The position numbers were made by a program, and so were the translations under genes. Below are positions 8,823 to 18,383 of a stretch of 64,000 nucleotides of DNA, one piece after another. The stretch's first letter is position 1. Each line of letters starts with the position of its first letter. This stretch comes from JANQSS01 sp965249735 (GTDB lineage Bacteria > Bacteroidota > Bacteroidia > Chitinophagales > Saprospiraceae): the NCBI GenBank assembly GCA_965249735.1, contig CBDFMS010000026.1, positions 1-64,000 on the forward strand. Reading direction: 5' to 3'. The notes under the pieces were generated by a model. The model was given only the letters and a program-made list of their open reading frames with translations, had not been told where the DNA came from and did not search any database.

Positions 8823-10573
8823 CTACCGTATATTATTTTTATTATCTAATTCTATTACATATACTTCTTCTTCAACAGGTACCTTGTCCCCATATAAGTT
8901 GAGCAAATGACTTTCTATATTTTTCCACTACATTCTTCGGCGCCATCTTCATGGAAGGTGTAAGTGTACTGTCATCCAGCGATAATTCGCCATCAATGAT
9001 AATTGCAGCGGACTTTACTTTGGAAAATTTCTGACCAATAGCACAGTTGGCATCATGTAAACACCCGGTAAGGCAGCGCCCTAATTCATTGATATTCCTT
9101 GGGACAAAAACAACCATCCTGAGGAGTAGACTTCATAGTCCGGATTTTTCAGCATTTTTTTATTGGGAAAGATCAAAGCTACAGGATGTTTTTTTCCACT
9201 TCCACTGACAATAGCATATGAAACGTAATGACATTTCAGCTCTATCAATTTCTCCAGATCGGTTGGAACTACCTTTTCTCCATTTGATAATTTGAATATG
9301 CGATCCTTTCTGGAAATCAGTTTGAGTCCACTGTCGGTGAGTGTACCTACATCACCGGTCCGGTACCATCCGTCTTCAGTAAAAACGTCTTTATTGGCAT
9401 CTTCATTTTTATAATAAGCGACCATTACATTCGGGCCTTTTACTAAAATCTCATCGTCTTCGGCAATACGAATGCTGACACCGGGAATGGGTTTCCCAAC
9501 GACTCCTGATATCCTTTTTATGCTTAGGATTGGTCAATGTACAACAAGGGGAAGTTTCCGTCAAGCCCCATCCTTCTATTACCGGTATTCCTCTTTTTTC
9601 GAATTCATTCGAAATTTTTTCCGGTAGAGCTGCAGCAGCAGTAAATATAAACTTCAATCCGGAGTTGAAAAACATGTCTTCTGCCTCTTTATTTCCTTTG
9701 GTGAGTTCAACCAATGACTGATATACTTTGAGGTACACTGAAAAACACCGTTGGGCGAATTTTTTTCCAGTTTTCCATGATGGATTCAACGGATCTTTTC
9801 CATAGCTACTTTCCAGTGAGAGGGTAGCTCCGTTGTACAAAGCAGTAAAGAGTTCAAATATTCCACCAAAACTGTGGTGCCAGGGTAGGTAGGATAAAAA
9901 GCGTTCATTCTCATCCAGATTCCAAACTATGTCCAGTGCAGCTTGCTGGGAAAGGATATTTTTATGGGTAAGTTGAACACATTTCGGAGTCCCCATTGTA
10001 CCGGAGGTATACATATTCAGGCAGATGGTAGTCAGGGGCGAAATCTCCAATTCGATATTCGATTCGTTTTCTGGTTTTTTCTTTAACAAATTCTGAAAAG
10101 GAATGAGATTTTGAAACCTATTTTGAACATCATCAAATACAAAGATTTGGTGAAGATTTAATTCAGGACTAATATTATTTAATTGTTGTTCACCTGCTAT
10201 TGCCAGGTACTTGGCATCAGAATGTCTGAATCAGCAATTCTGCCGTTTCTTGTTTAAAGTTGGAAAAAATGGGAATAGCCACCCCTCCTGAAGCCATGAC
10301 TGCCAGTTCCAATTCCAGCATTTCGAGCCTGTTTCTGGAAAAAAGTACCATCTTATCTCCTTCAGAAAACCCGGTTTCCCGGAGGTTGAAAGCAATGTTT
10401 TCGATATGTTCATAAAAATGTTTCCAACTTATACCGTGGTATTTATTATCGACACTTATTTCCTGATAAACAATTCCATCTCCAAAACGGCTGCGGTTGA
10501 TCTGGAGCAATGTCCCAATATTTGGGATGATATTTCCTAATTCTATATTTGATTTTAATGAATTCATATTCAT
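8823..10573 (-). pseudogene. long-chain acyl-CoA ligase (ANL family), multiply frameshifted
   Basis: Read across frames, this is one AMP-forming acyl-CoA synthetase of about 580 aa. The pieces in order are an N-terminal half (from 10573), TSGTMGTPK (AMP-binding P-loop), GWGLTETSPC, DGWYRTGDVG, RKDRIFKLSNGEK and a C-terminal tail ending at 8823. Frame changes are needed near 10222, near 9510 (an A-run that reads correctly if one A is removed), near 9110 (one or two shifts) and near 8905. No piece carries a complete active enzyme. The start overlaps the stop of the upstream hydroxylase as ATGA (10573-10570). An intact copy would activate the pathway substrate to its CoA ester. The concentration of lesions in this gene and the next one upstream, between intact neighbours, favours genuine decay. 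Local sequencing error remains possible. Confidence 0.85.
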
Positions 10574-11258
10574 TGGTGTTGAATTTTTATCTTTTTTGGC
10601 ATTGTACCAAAGACAAAATCCCATAATCGTGTAGATACCCCGTGAGCTACATACGGGTTTTGGTAATGATGGATCGCGTGATGTTTCCAAAGAAGATAGA
10701 AAGGTTTGTATTTTGGGACCTTAATTCTATGTTGAGCATAGTGAATGGAAATATAGGCTAAATACCCAAGCATAAATCCGGGAAAAAAAGCAAAGACGTA
10801 GGCCTTCATTGTTAGCCAAAAAATGAGAAAAAATACTCCGGAAAGAATGAGTCCGGGGACAGGGGGCATTGCCAGCCTGGTTGGGTCTCTCGGATATTGA
10901 TGGTGTATGCCATGAGCATTGTGTTGTATGTTGAATAAAATCCTGGAGTTGGATTCTGTATGATACAGGAACCGGTGCACAAAATACTCTGCAAAAGTCC
11001 AAAAAACAAAACCACTGAGGATTAAAATGACATTGCATTTTCTACCGGAATCTCAATGCGCGTTATCCCGTACCACAACACAACCAAACTGATCGATAGA
11101 TGCATTATGATCGGTGTAAATATGCTAGTACGCGTCAGTTTTTCCATGAATTTATTTTTAAATAGGATGCCTGTTGTTCCTTTTCGAATTGCAAGATGTT
11201 CAGGCATTTTAATTTCACTATTTTTAAACGCGTAGTACTCTTTTACATTCTTTTCCAT
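10570..11258 (-). pseudogene. fatty acid 2-hydroxylase-like (sterol desaturase superfamily), frameshifted
   Basis: The first frame (11258-11022, 78 aa) ends in a hydrophobic segment. The protein continues in another frame from about 11025 as ILILSGFVFWTFAEYFVHRF and runs to 10570. The usual di-iron histidine boxes are present: HRFLYH, HGIHH, HYAQH and HHAIHH. The segments TRLAMPPVPG and STRLWDFVFG closely recall eukaryotic and bacterial fatty acid 2-hydroxylases (FA2H/Scs7). Two or more membrane segments are expected. The enzyme would use O2 to hydroxylate C-2 of an acyl chain, which is odd beside O2-sensitive iron-sulfur enzymes. It starts 16 nt after bcrD and overlaps the ligase by ATGA, so it belongs to the operon. 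The frameshift near 11025 makes it non-functional unless it is a sequencing error. Confidence 0.8.
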
Positions 11259-11274
11259 AATTAATATTTTATTA

Positions 11275-12132
11275 TTATTGAGATTGAATGATCATTTCAG
11301 ATTCTTTTTCTTTTAATTTATAATATCTATAGCCACCCCAAAGAGCAGCTCCGATAGCCCCGGAATAAATAGCATCAGGATGGCTAAGGATCTCAAATTT
11401 ATTCCTGTTTTTGTCAGCCAATTCCCTGATCGCCTCGATCATCCCGATATTCATCCCCATTCCACCAACCAATATAACGGGTGATTCTGCTCTCAATTTG
11501 GCAATCAACCGAACAACACGATTGGCAATTGACAAGTGAATTCCCTTGATAATATCCGGTGTAGAAATACCTCTGGAAACAGAATTAATGACGTCCGTTT
11601 CTGCCAATACTGCACATATTCCCGAAGGAACTTCAGGAGAAGAAGACTGCAAAGAAATATCGCCAACCTCTTCAACTGCCAAACCCAGGTAACGCGAGAT
11701 ATTTTCAATGAACTGCCCTGATCCGGAAGCACATTGACCGGTCATTTTATAATCCAGAACCTTTCCTCTATTGTCAATTTTTATTGCTCTTACGTATAGG
11801 CCTCCCATGTCTATCACTGTTCTTGCTTCAGGATAGAAAAATTTTCCACCTCGGGCATGTGTAGTCATGCTATAGAAATGTCCAGTTTTTTTGGTCACCA
11901 TTTCTCCTTCACCCGTAGAAGCGAGGTAAGCAATATCCTTATCATAGGACAAGTCATTCTTTTCTAATAAGTAGTTGATCAAGTCTACAGCGACATCTGC
12001 AGGATTGCGCTTTCTAATCTTTTCGGATTTTTTATCTACCAATACCCGATTGTTACCATACTTCATGATCACGCCCTTGATGTAGCTTCCTCCTACATCG
12101 ATACCCATTGTATAAATTACTTCATTATTCAT
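11275..12132 (-). CDS. bcrD: benzoyl-CoA reductase activator subunit D-like (BcrD/BadG)
   Basis: 285-aa ATPase of the acetate-kinase/Hsp70 fold: phosphate-binding GIDVGGSYIKG (10-20), DMGGLYVRAIKI (108-119), and cluster cysteines Cys-134 in GQCASGSGQF and Cys-173 in ICAVLAETD. The CASGSGQF form is that of BcrD-type subunits; BcrA-type subunits have CAAGCG. With the BcrA-like protein encoded 20 nt upstream it should form the heterodimer that binds one [4Fe-4S] cluster and couples ATP hydrolysis to electron delivery to the catalytic BC dimer. Length fits the family. The gene order C-B-A-D is the same as in the Thauera bcrCBAD operon. Confidence 0.8.
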   Translation of the reverse strand: MNNEVIYTMGIDVGGSYIKGVIMKYGNNRVLVDKKSEKIRKRNPADVAVDLINYLLEKNDLSYDKDIAYLASTGEGEMVTKKTGHFYSMTTHARGGKFFYPEARTVIDMGGLYVRAIKIDNRGKVLDYKMTGQCASGSGQFIENISRYLGLAVEEVGDISLQSSSPEVPSGICAVLAETDVINSVSRGISTPDIIKGIHLSIANRVVRLIAKLRAESPVILVGGMGMNIGMIEAIRELADKNRNKFEILSHPDAIYSGAIGAALWGGYRYYKLKEKESEMIIQSQ

Positions 12133-12152
12133 TGCAAATCGTTTATATTAAA

Positions 12153-13601
12153 TTAAGCTCTTTGTACCACTTTCTTCTTTTTCGCCGGCAGATCGATATC
12201 GATATTTCTTCTGGCGAACATGGCTCCTCCCAAAGCACCCATGAATATAGAGTCGGTATGAATGTTCATTTTAATATCCTCTCCATAACTTTCTGATACC
12301 ATCTGTGTGACGTATTTCAATACAGCCTGATTACGCGCCACGCCTCCGGTAAATGTAAACTCATTTCGTACGCCTCCTGATCTTGCCAGTAAAGACATTG
12401 CTCTCATGACAATTGCCCTGTGCAGACCGGCCAGAATATTACTTCGTTTTTCGCCTGCATTCAACAATTCTCGCACTTCAGCCCCGGCAAATACCGTACA
12501 CGTTGAACATATGTTTGTTTCTCTATCTGCTTCCAACGCTTCCGGCCCCAATTCATTCAGAGAAATATTGAATTGATCTGCAATGTATCCGAGATAGCGT
12601 CCACAACCTGCAGCACACCTGTCATTCATATGAAAACTGGTCACCAGGCCACGGCTATCCACCTGTATAGCTTTAGTGTCCTGGCCTCCAATATCGAGTA
12701 CAGTTCTGGTATTTGGGAAAACAGCATGTGCCCCGAAAGCATGGCATAGAATTTCCGATTTGATGCAATCTTCAGCGAACGGAAGCAGAGCCCTACCATA
12801 ACCTGTCCCTACCATATTGGCAATATGAATATCCTGTTTAGCAATGGCTCCAATATGCCGTTTTAATGAATTTTCCACCTGCTTGTAATTACCTTTTAAC
12901 AGGTTGAGTTCGATATCAAAATCAACACTTTCTCCAACGGCAGATTCTTCTTCTAATCCGCTATATTTTTCTTCAAGAATTTCTATAGCTTCGTAGACCA
13001 ATTTCTCGAAGTCATACTCGACCATCTCATTTTCTATAGGCGTAATGCTCTTATCGAATACCAACATAAGAGGCTCAAACAACTCTTTATCTGCTTTTTC
13101 CACTTCCCGGTTATAGCGTTCTCCGACAATGTCTCTGAAAAACTGATTCCTTGACCCAAGGTCACCTTCTACAAAATCCTTTCTAATAGCCGGTATGATC
13201 GTATCCATGATTTTTTGGATATGCTCCACAATCAGATCATTTGAATCTGTTTCCATAGACGCAGCAACCTTCAGTAGATGTTCGGTGAGTCGGTTAACCC
13301 GATATTGGAACTGAAGATATTGGAATACCGAACGGGTATCCGCTATATATTTTTTAAACTCCGGTCTTGCTGTCATCTCCTCATTCAACTTTTGCGACAA
13401 CAAAGTGAAACGTGCATCATAAACGGCTTCTAATTTTGCTATATCAGATGCCACTTTATAGTTGGCCCTGGTGTTGGTAATCCCCCTTCCAATAATTTCA
13501 TCTTTTTCATTGATGATTACCGCTTTTGAGGTGGTAGAGCCCAGGTCTATTCCCAGATAGTATTTATTCATGTGTTCATCATTTTTTAGATTCATTTTCA
13601 A
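12153..13601 (-). CDS. bcrA: benzoyl-CoA reductase activator subunit A-like (BcrA/BadF)
   Basis: 482 aa. The N-terminal GIDLGSTTSKAVI (17-29) and DIGGQDTKAI are the ATPase motifs. Cys-329 in NDRCAAGCGRYLGYIAD and Cys-368 in CSTCTVFAGAEV are the cluster ligands. A helical insertion of about 200 residues (60-260) separates the first strand from the rest of the domain, which makes it longer than the D subunit, as in BcrA/BadF/BzdQ. Residues 11-13 (MNK) offer an alternative start at 13571; the 10 residues before it are polar and unremarkable. It follows the B subunit by 5 nt. Role inferred from family: ATP-driven electron transfer together with subunit D. Confidence 0.8.
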   Translation of the reverse strand: MKMNLKNDEHMNKYYLGIDLGSTTSKAVIINEKDEIIGRGITNTRANYKVASDIAKLEAVYDARFTLLSQKLNEEMTARPEFKKYIADTRSVFQYLQFQYRVNRLTEHLLKVAASMETDSNDLIVEHIQKIMDTIIPAIRKDFVEGDLGSRNQFFRDIVGERYNREVEKADKELFEPLMLVFDKSITPIENEMVEYDFEKLVYEAIEILEEKYSGLEEESAVGESVDFDIELNLLKGNYKQVENSLKRHIGAIAKQDIHIANMVGTGYGRALLPFAEDCIKSEILCHAFGAHAVFPNTRTVLDIGGQDTKAIQVDSRGLVTSFHMNDRCAAGCGRYLGYIADQFNISLNELGPEALEADRETNICSTCTVFAGAEVRELLNAGEKRSNILAGLHRAIVMRAMSLLARSGGVRNEFTFTGGVARNQAVLKYVTQMVSESYGEDIKMNIHTDSIFMGALGGAMFARRNIDIDLPAKKKKVVQRA

Positions 13602-13606
13602 TTAGC

Positions 13607-14890
13607 TTACACTTCTTCTTCGATAAATTTCCTTTGTTCCAGCATTTGAAAAAAGGACTCCAGCCTGTTTTTTATGTTGGAGTAGGAAAAATACCGTGGA
13701 TCAACGAGATCAGATTCTATGAAGCCGACCGGTATCTCCAAACTTTCTTCCAGCTCTCGCATCATCATCAACTGACCTGCCGAAAACGAATTACAACTTT
13801 TTATAGAATTGGTGAGATAGCCATCGGCATGGAAATCCGTAATACATTTACCTAGTAGTTCTACTCGTTGTGGTAAATTGAGATTTGTGTAACAATTCAT
13901 GCAATATTCAGCGAGTGTTTCCAAAGGACGTTCCGAGTCATGTCTGAATCCTGTGTCATATACACCGCCCACCTTAGTATAAGAAGATGCCACGATCACA
14001 GCACCCATATCATAGAACAGTTTCCAGAATTCTCTGAAATTTGTCCAATTCGGAGGTCCTTCAACAACAAGTCTGAACTTCTCTTCCTCCATCTCGCCTT
14101 CCGGTGTAATGGGTCCCAGACCTTTTTTGATTCGTTCCTGAATTTCTTTGTACAATTCTTTGTAGTACACTACAGCTTCAGGAGAACCTCTGAAGCCGAT
14201 ATTGATTGGTCCTATATAGTATACACCGGCAAAATAGGCATCAATGGGGGAAGGTCTGTGTTTGGTAGAATTAAATATCTTAACAATCAAATCCTCTGCT
14301 TCTGCGGAATATTTTAATATTTTCTGTAGCTTTTTCAGATCTAGTTTTTTCCCAGAGACTTTCTCCATTTTTGGAATTACTTCTTCTTTGAGTTGCTGGA
14401 CCATATATTCGGTCATCTCCGGATTAATCTTCCCGTCTTCCTGGTAGGGCGCGTGGATCAATGCTACCGGCACACCGGGATACAGTCTTTCCAGGGTCTC
14501 GAACCATTTCATAAACGTGAAGCAACCTGTATAACTTAGTAGAAGCAAGTCGGGATCGGGTAATTTTTCTCCCGTCGGACCAATATTCCCGTTAATCATC
14601 ATGCCTACATCACATTTTACATAGGTACAGACATCTTCAGAGTGTCCGTGTCGTTCTGCCTCTTTGATAAAATCTCCTGATTTTTTTCGCATCCCGGATT
14701 GTAGCGCATTAATTTCCGGATATACAGGCAGCATATCGAAGGCCCGGATCAATTCCGAAAGATTGCCGGGTATGAAGGTGTATACTACTTTTTTGCCTGT
14801 TTCTTTTACCATAGATAAATCCTTAAACAGACCAGCGACCATCTCCTTCTGGATGATCATGCTTTTTTCCTTTTTGACTTCTTTCGACAT
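13607..14890 (-). CDS. bcrB: benzoyl-CoA reductase catalytic subunit B-like (BcrB/BadE)
   Basis: 427 aa, the usual BcrB length. Cluster-ligating cysteines are placed as in the family: Cys-88 and/or Cys-93 (SEDVCTYVKCDVG), Cys-123 (SYTGCFTFMKW) and Cys-366 (SIKSCNSFSAGQ). In characterised enzymes the B and C subunits form the active-site heterodimer, each with a [4Fe-4S] cluster, and reduce the aromatic ring of benzoyl-CoA to the 1,5-dienoyl-CoA at the cost of two ATP. The gene lies 38 nt downstream of bcrC and 5 nt before bcrA. A related radical reductase or dehydratase acting on another acyl-CoA cannot be excluded from sequence alone. Confidence 0.78.
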   Translation of the reverse strand: MSKEVKKEKSMIIQKEMVAGLFKDLSMVKETGKKVVYTFIPGNLSELIRAFDMLPVYPEINALQSGMRKKSGDFIKEAERHGHSEDVCTYVKCDVGMMINGNIGPTGEKLPDPDLLLLSYTGCFTFMKWFETLERLYPGVPVALIHAPYQEDGKINPEMTEYMVQQLKEEVIPKMEKVSGKKLDLKKLQKILKYSAEAEDLIVKIFNSTKHRPSPIDAYFAGVYYIGPINIGFRGSPEAVVYYKELYKEIQERIKKGLGPITPEGEMEEEKFRLVVEGPPNWTNFREFWKLFYDMGAVIVASSYTKVGGVYDTGFRHDSERPLETLAEYCMNCYTNLNLPQRVELLGKCITDFHADGYLTNSIKSCNSFSAGQLMMMRELEESLEIPVGFIESDLVDPRYFSYSNIKNRLESFFQMLEQRKFIEEEV

Positions 14891-14928
14891 ATTAGATAGT
14901 GTTCAAAAATGAATTATTTATTGTTTAA

Positions 14929-16110
14929 TCAAACTTCAACTGGTTCATCTTCCCATAGTTTAATGGAATCGGAAAATGCCCCTACCTGTTCTTTAATCAC
15001 TTTGTACTGGCCGGTATTTTCACTGTACTGGATGCTTATATAACGTATGTTCCTGTCGTCGCATCCTTTTTGTAGAATGGGACTGTCGAGTAAGGCGGGA
15101 TCACAAAAACTCGGGGCGGCAAATATGACCCCATCTGCATTGCGTCTTTCGACTAATTCAGCAAGCCGCTCTTCCTTTGGATTGTCAACGTCATAAACAG
15201 AGGAGGAAAAAGGACTTTTTTTAATATATGCTTCAGCCAGGGCTTCAAGGGGATTTGCATTGGTAGCATCCACATCTCCTTGTATCCATCTTGCACCAAG
15301 CATTAAATCATCATCTACCACATAACATCCTGCGGTTTCAATGGACCTGATCAAGCCAACCGGTGGCTGTTCACAAAAAGCGCCGGAAATGACTACTTTG
15401 ATCCTGTCTTGTGCTTCTTTAACATCTTTCTGGATGTAATCGCAAACGAATTCAAGTATTTCATTGTGTTCTTCAACAGGAATAACCTGTCCTGCCCGGA
15501 TAATATGATATAGATCGTCAAAGCTCAGGCGCCAAGGATATTTCTGGCGTATATCATAAATAAACTCCAGCATCTGCCGGTTTTTATTGTACAAATTAAT
15601 AGAATGATTTAGCTTTTCAACAGTAACCTTCACGCCATTAATTCGTTCCATCTTTTCCAGGATATGTTTCATTTCATTCTGATAGAACGCCCCACCGATA
15701 TGGGATTGGAAATTCTGAGGATAATCAAGATACTTAATAAAGGTGCCTTTATTAATTATCTTGAACATACCTGAAAGGTTTCTGATCACATCACAAATCG
15801 AAGGAAAAACAAACCCATCAAAACCATCAAGCTGATTATCGAGAGCAAGCTCAATAATGCCCCTGGGAATATGACATATATATGATTGATAATAAGCATC
15901 TCCTTTTACAATTTGCTTTCTATCGCCTACCCCCATTATACCTACTGCCAATCCGTTGGCAGCATGTACAATCTCACGTGGAAAGTAAATGGGCATATAT
16001 CCTACAAGTATTCTCTCCTGCTTTTCGGCTTTCCATTCTTTGGCCCGGGAAAAGTTCAGATCAAAGGATAACTCCCTGCAATTTTCTATTATTGATTGTA
16101 GTGATCTCAT
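14929..16110 (-). CDS. bcrC: benzoyl-CoA reductase catalytic subunit C-like (BcrC/BadD)
   Basis: 393 aa, first gene of the minus-strand operon. Three cysteines fit the cluster pattern: Cys-79 (SYICHIPRG), Cys-106 (FPSICDVIRNLSG) and Cys-336 (AAPSFCDPALLD). The segment VGYMPIYFPREIVHAANG near residues 36-53 is the typical HgdB/BcrC start of domain 1. Together with subunit B it should form the catalytic core. Only 75 nt separate its start from the end of the T9SS-cargo gene upstream on the same strand. TGAGTTTG in that gap is one base away from the Bacteroidota -7 consensus, but no convincing -33 element is seen. No ferredoxin or dienoyl-CoA hydratase gene is present in the window. Confidence 0.78.
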   Translation of the reverse strand: MRSLQSIIENCRELSFDLNFSRAKEWKAEKQERILVGYMPIYFPREIVHAANGLAVGIMGVGDRKQIVKGDAYYQSYICHIPRGIIELALDNQLDGFDGFVFPSICDVIRNLSGMFKIINKGTFIKYLDYPQNFQSHIGGAFYQNEMKHILEKMERINGVKVTVEKLNHSINLYNKNRQMLEFIYDIRQKYPWRLSFDDLYHIIRAGQVIPVEEHNEILEFVCDYIQKDVKEAQDRIKVVISGAFCEQPPVGLIRSIETAGCYVVDDDLMLGARWIQGDVDATNANPLEALAEAYIKKSPFSSSVYDVDNPKEERLAELVERRNADGVIFAAPSFCDPALLDSPILQKGCDDRNIRYISIQYSENTGQYKVIKEQVGAFSDSIKLWEDEPVEV

Positions 16111-16185
16111 CGTTCTTAATTCAATTTTTTCTAAATTGGAGTATTAGAAATTACCACTAATATTTACAAACTCATCTACACTCCT

Positions 16186-18024
16186 TTATTTCTTAATTAT
16201 TTGTTTTGAAGCAATCCCTTCTTCTGTTTCAATTTTTACAACATATGATCCGGCAGGAATATTATCCAATGATTCCGAATGGCTGAGGGCATTGATCTCA
16301 AATAGATGTACTAATTTCCCATCCTGACTGTAAATTGAAGCAGACCCCTTTTCTACGCCTTCAATAAGGATTTGATCGTGTACCGGATTTGGTGATAAGC
16401 TGACGTCAATATCTTCCAGATTCAATGTTGCCGAAATCGCATCTTCCAGAGTGAGCACATCACCATTTAATATTTCTTGTGTCGCGTCATGCTGCAAGAA
16501 GGCAACAAGTTCACAGTTTTCCAACACGTATGTTGGATCCAGTGTAAACGTAAACTCATAATTTTCGGTGGTCGAATTAAAATTTAACACTGTTCCTTGT
16601 GCATCAGGGTACATATCACGTAAGACGAAATTCAATTCATTCAAATTAAACCAGGTTTCCTGAATATGGCTTTCTGTTAATGCAACGCGCAGATTGACCG
16701 GCCCATCAAAATATTCATAAAGCTCTTCCGCATCGATCTCTACACGGTATTCTCTGTTTCCCAGATCGATTAATGTCATATCTATAGAATATAGCGATCT
16801 TCTAAATTGACGTTGATCATAACTAGCCGCGAAATTCTGGAATAAATTTCCATTTAAGCTACCACCTAATACAGACAATTCTCCATCACACATGGTAGTT
16901 GGAAAGGCATTAATGCCATAATAATTTACGCGATCTGTCCCTGCAGGAATAATATAATTATCTGTCCCACCTTCGTGGTATTCGATCACGCCGACCTGAT
17001 AATTGTCGTCGTCATGCATATCATCTACTCCCCTTGCTGCTGCCGGACAATTGACACACCAGGTACCTGTGCCGACTTCAAATAATACAAAATCACGGGC
17101 TTTACCTCCCGCCACATTGAGCTCTTCACCATCAGAGAATCGATATCCATTCAAATTGAAATGTGCGCCTACTTTGAAGTCAAAGAGTTGCGGGTATGGG
17201 TTCTCGACAATTGCTGACGTATCAAGTGTATTAAGAAGAACATCACCCCGATTCGTAAGAATATAGGTTTCGACACCATCTGATCCGGACCAGTTTACCT
17301 CAACGTTGTTATCTCCGTTCAAGACCGCCTCAAGAGACAACTCATTTCCAGGTCTGTCGACCAACTCTATCTTAATATCATCGATATAGAACCCGGGTGT
17401 TCCTTCTGTATTCCAGGCAAAAAAGTTGAGTGCTTCAAACGTTGGGCTTGTTCCGGCTCCAAATGCTCCGGTACTCCACTTCCATGACACCAATTCACCG
17501 TCTGCCTGGTAGAAGGTGCTGAAATCGTCTTCCAGGTCTACGACAAAGATCATATCAAACCATTCTCCTGTCTCTTGGGTAAATTGGGCTACGTCGCCTG
17601 CTCCGGCATCTGTATTGCATGCGCCATCAGGTCTAAAATAGGATTGCGTGGCCCATGAGCTGTTCGCCCCATCGAAGCTGTGCAATAAATTGAAGTAACC
17701 ATATCGGTTTGGATTTACATACATTTTAAACTGGACCTTGTATCGTCCGGCCGTCATGGGTTGATCGTCAAGTCTAAGCAGTACGTCATTCGTTCCGGAT
17801 ATGAACATGGAGTTAACACCTGAAGAGGCTTGTCCTGTAGAAACGAGACCATCCTCTGCGCCACCGACAGTTCCTGACCAGGTATCCCAACCCATGGCCG
17901 AGGCTTGAGCCACCCGATCACCGGCTGTATACGATTCAAAGTCATCTTCAAATATGACTGTCTGCGCATATGTCGTAGTAAAATATATCAAAGAGAGTAA
18001 AACCAGTGTAATTTTTTGATTCAT
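16186..18024 (-). CDS. secreted Omp28-like protein with T9SS sorting domain
   Basis: 612 aa. Residues 1-20 are a signal peptide ending TYA. Residues 22-225 form a beta-rich, lectin/MAM-like domain (begins FEDDFESYTAGDR). Residues 300-510 resemble the Omp28 family with a thioredoxin-like WCVNC motif (Cys-323/Cys-326), suggesting a disulfide-linked surface fold. The last 75 residues (LSPNPVHDQILIEG to KQIIKK) are a type A T9SS C-terminal sorting domain, so the protein should cross the outer membrane and be anchored or released outside. It has no evident tie to the operon that follows it. A perfect 14-bp inverted repeat lies about 90 nt upstream of its start. Confidence 0.85.
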   Translation of the reverse strand: MNQKITLVLLSLIYFTTTYAQTVIFEDDFESYTAGDRVAQASAMGWDTWSGTVGGAEDGLVSTGQASSGVNSMFISGTNDVLLRLDDQPMTAGRYKVQFKMYVNPNRYGYFNLLHSFDGANSSWATQSYFRPDGACNTDAGAGDVAQFTQETGEWFDMIFVVDLEDDFSTFYQADGELVSWKWSTGAFGAGTSPTFEALNFFAWNTEGTPGFYIDDIKIELVDRPGNELSLEAVLNGDNNVEVNWSGSDGVETYILTNRGDVLLNTLDTSAIVENPYPQLFDFKVGAHFNLNGYRFSDGEELNVAGGKARDFVLFEVGTGTWCVNCPAAARGVDDMHDDDNYQVGVIEYHEGGTDNYIIPAGTDRVNYYGINAFPTTMCDGELSVLGGSLNGNLFQNFAASYDQRQFRRSLYSIDMTLIDLGNREYRVEIDAEELYEYFDGPVNLRVALTESHIQETWFNLNELNFVLRDMYPDAQGTVLNFNSTTENYEFTFTLDPTYVLENCELVAFLQHDATQEILNGDVLTLEDAISATLNLEDIDVSLSPNPVHDQILIEGVEKGSASIYSQDGKLVHLFEINALSHSESLDNIPAGSYVVKIETEEGIASKQIIKK

Positions 18025-18115
18025 GATTAAGACAATTAATTATGAGTTAATAATGGAGTAAGATCAAGATTTCATCCTTACAAAAGTAGCCAAAATATCT
18101 GTATAATGTTTAGCC

Positions 18116-18148
18116 TCAAACACTTAAAGCATTACTTTAAGTGTTTGA
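18116..18148. other. 14-bp perfect inverted repeat in divergent intergenic region
   Basis: TCAAACACTTAAAG, loop CATTA, then the exact reverse complement; the stem can be lengthened by GCC/GGC after a one-base bulge. It lies between the divergent T9SS-cargo gene (start 18024) and the methyltransferase gene (start 18384). No T-run follows on either side, so it is not a standard terminator. An operator or an mRNA leader structure are both possible. The rest of 18025-18383 holds only the GTAAC site at 18283. Confidence 0.6.
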
Positions 18149-18282
18149 AGGCGGTGGCCGATTTGAGTTTTGAAAAGAATACCTAATTCTTTCAATAATA
18201 AAACGAAATTATTGCTGGATCTTTGCCAATTTGTGCTGGGCTAATAAATGTCAGAACCCCAAATCAGGTTTTGGACGACTCT

Positions 18283-18326
18283 GTAACACATGTTACGCCA
18301 TGCTCCACCGGATCTGGTCATCTTTG
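18283..18326 (+). promoter_or_regulatory. CRP/FNR-type operator (site 1) and -7 box
   Basis: GTAACACATGTTAC at 18283-18296 (half-sites GTAAC and GTTAC, N4 spacer), with CATCTTTG at 18319-18326, one mismatch from the Bacteroidota -7 consensus TAnnTTTG. The site centre is 29.5 nt before the box, identical to site 2. The predicted start of transcription puts the operator near -41.5, the class II activator position. It precedes the methyltransferase-SulP gene pair. Confidence 0.7.
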
Positions 18327-18383
18327 TTCTACCAAAGGAACCGATTGGTTTGAGCAATTAGTTCTGATACCAAAAACAATAAA

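Noticed and set aside
10727..11038. 103- and 67-residue minus-strand frames over the hydroxylase
   Set aside because: They are shadow frames of the frameshifted hydroxylase; its histidine boxes are in a different frame.
16111..16185. Strong promoter for the bcr-like operon
   Set aside because: Only TGAGTTTG resembles a -7 box, and no -33 element is visible; the call would be speculative.
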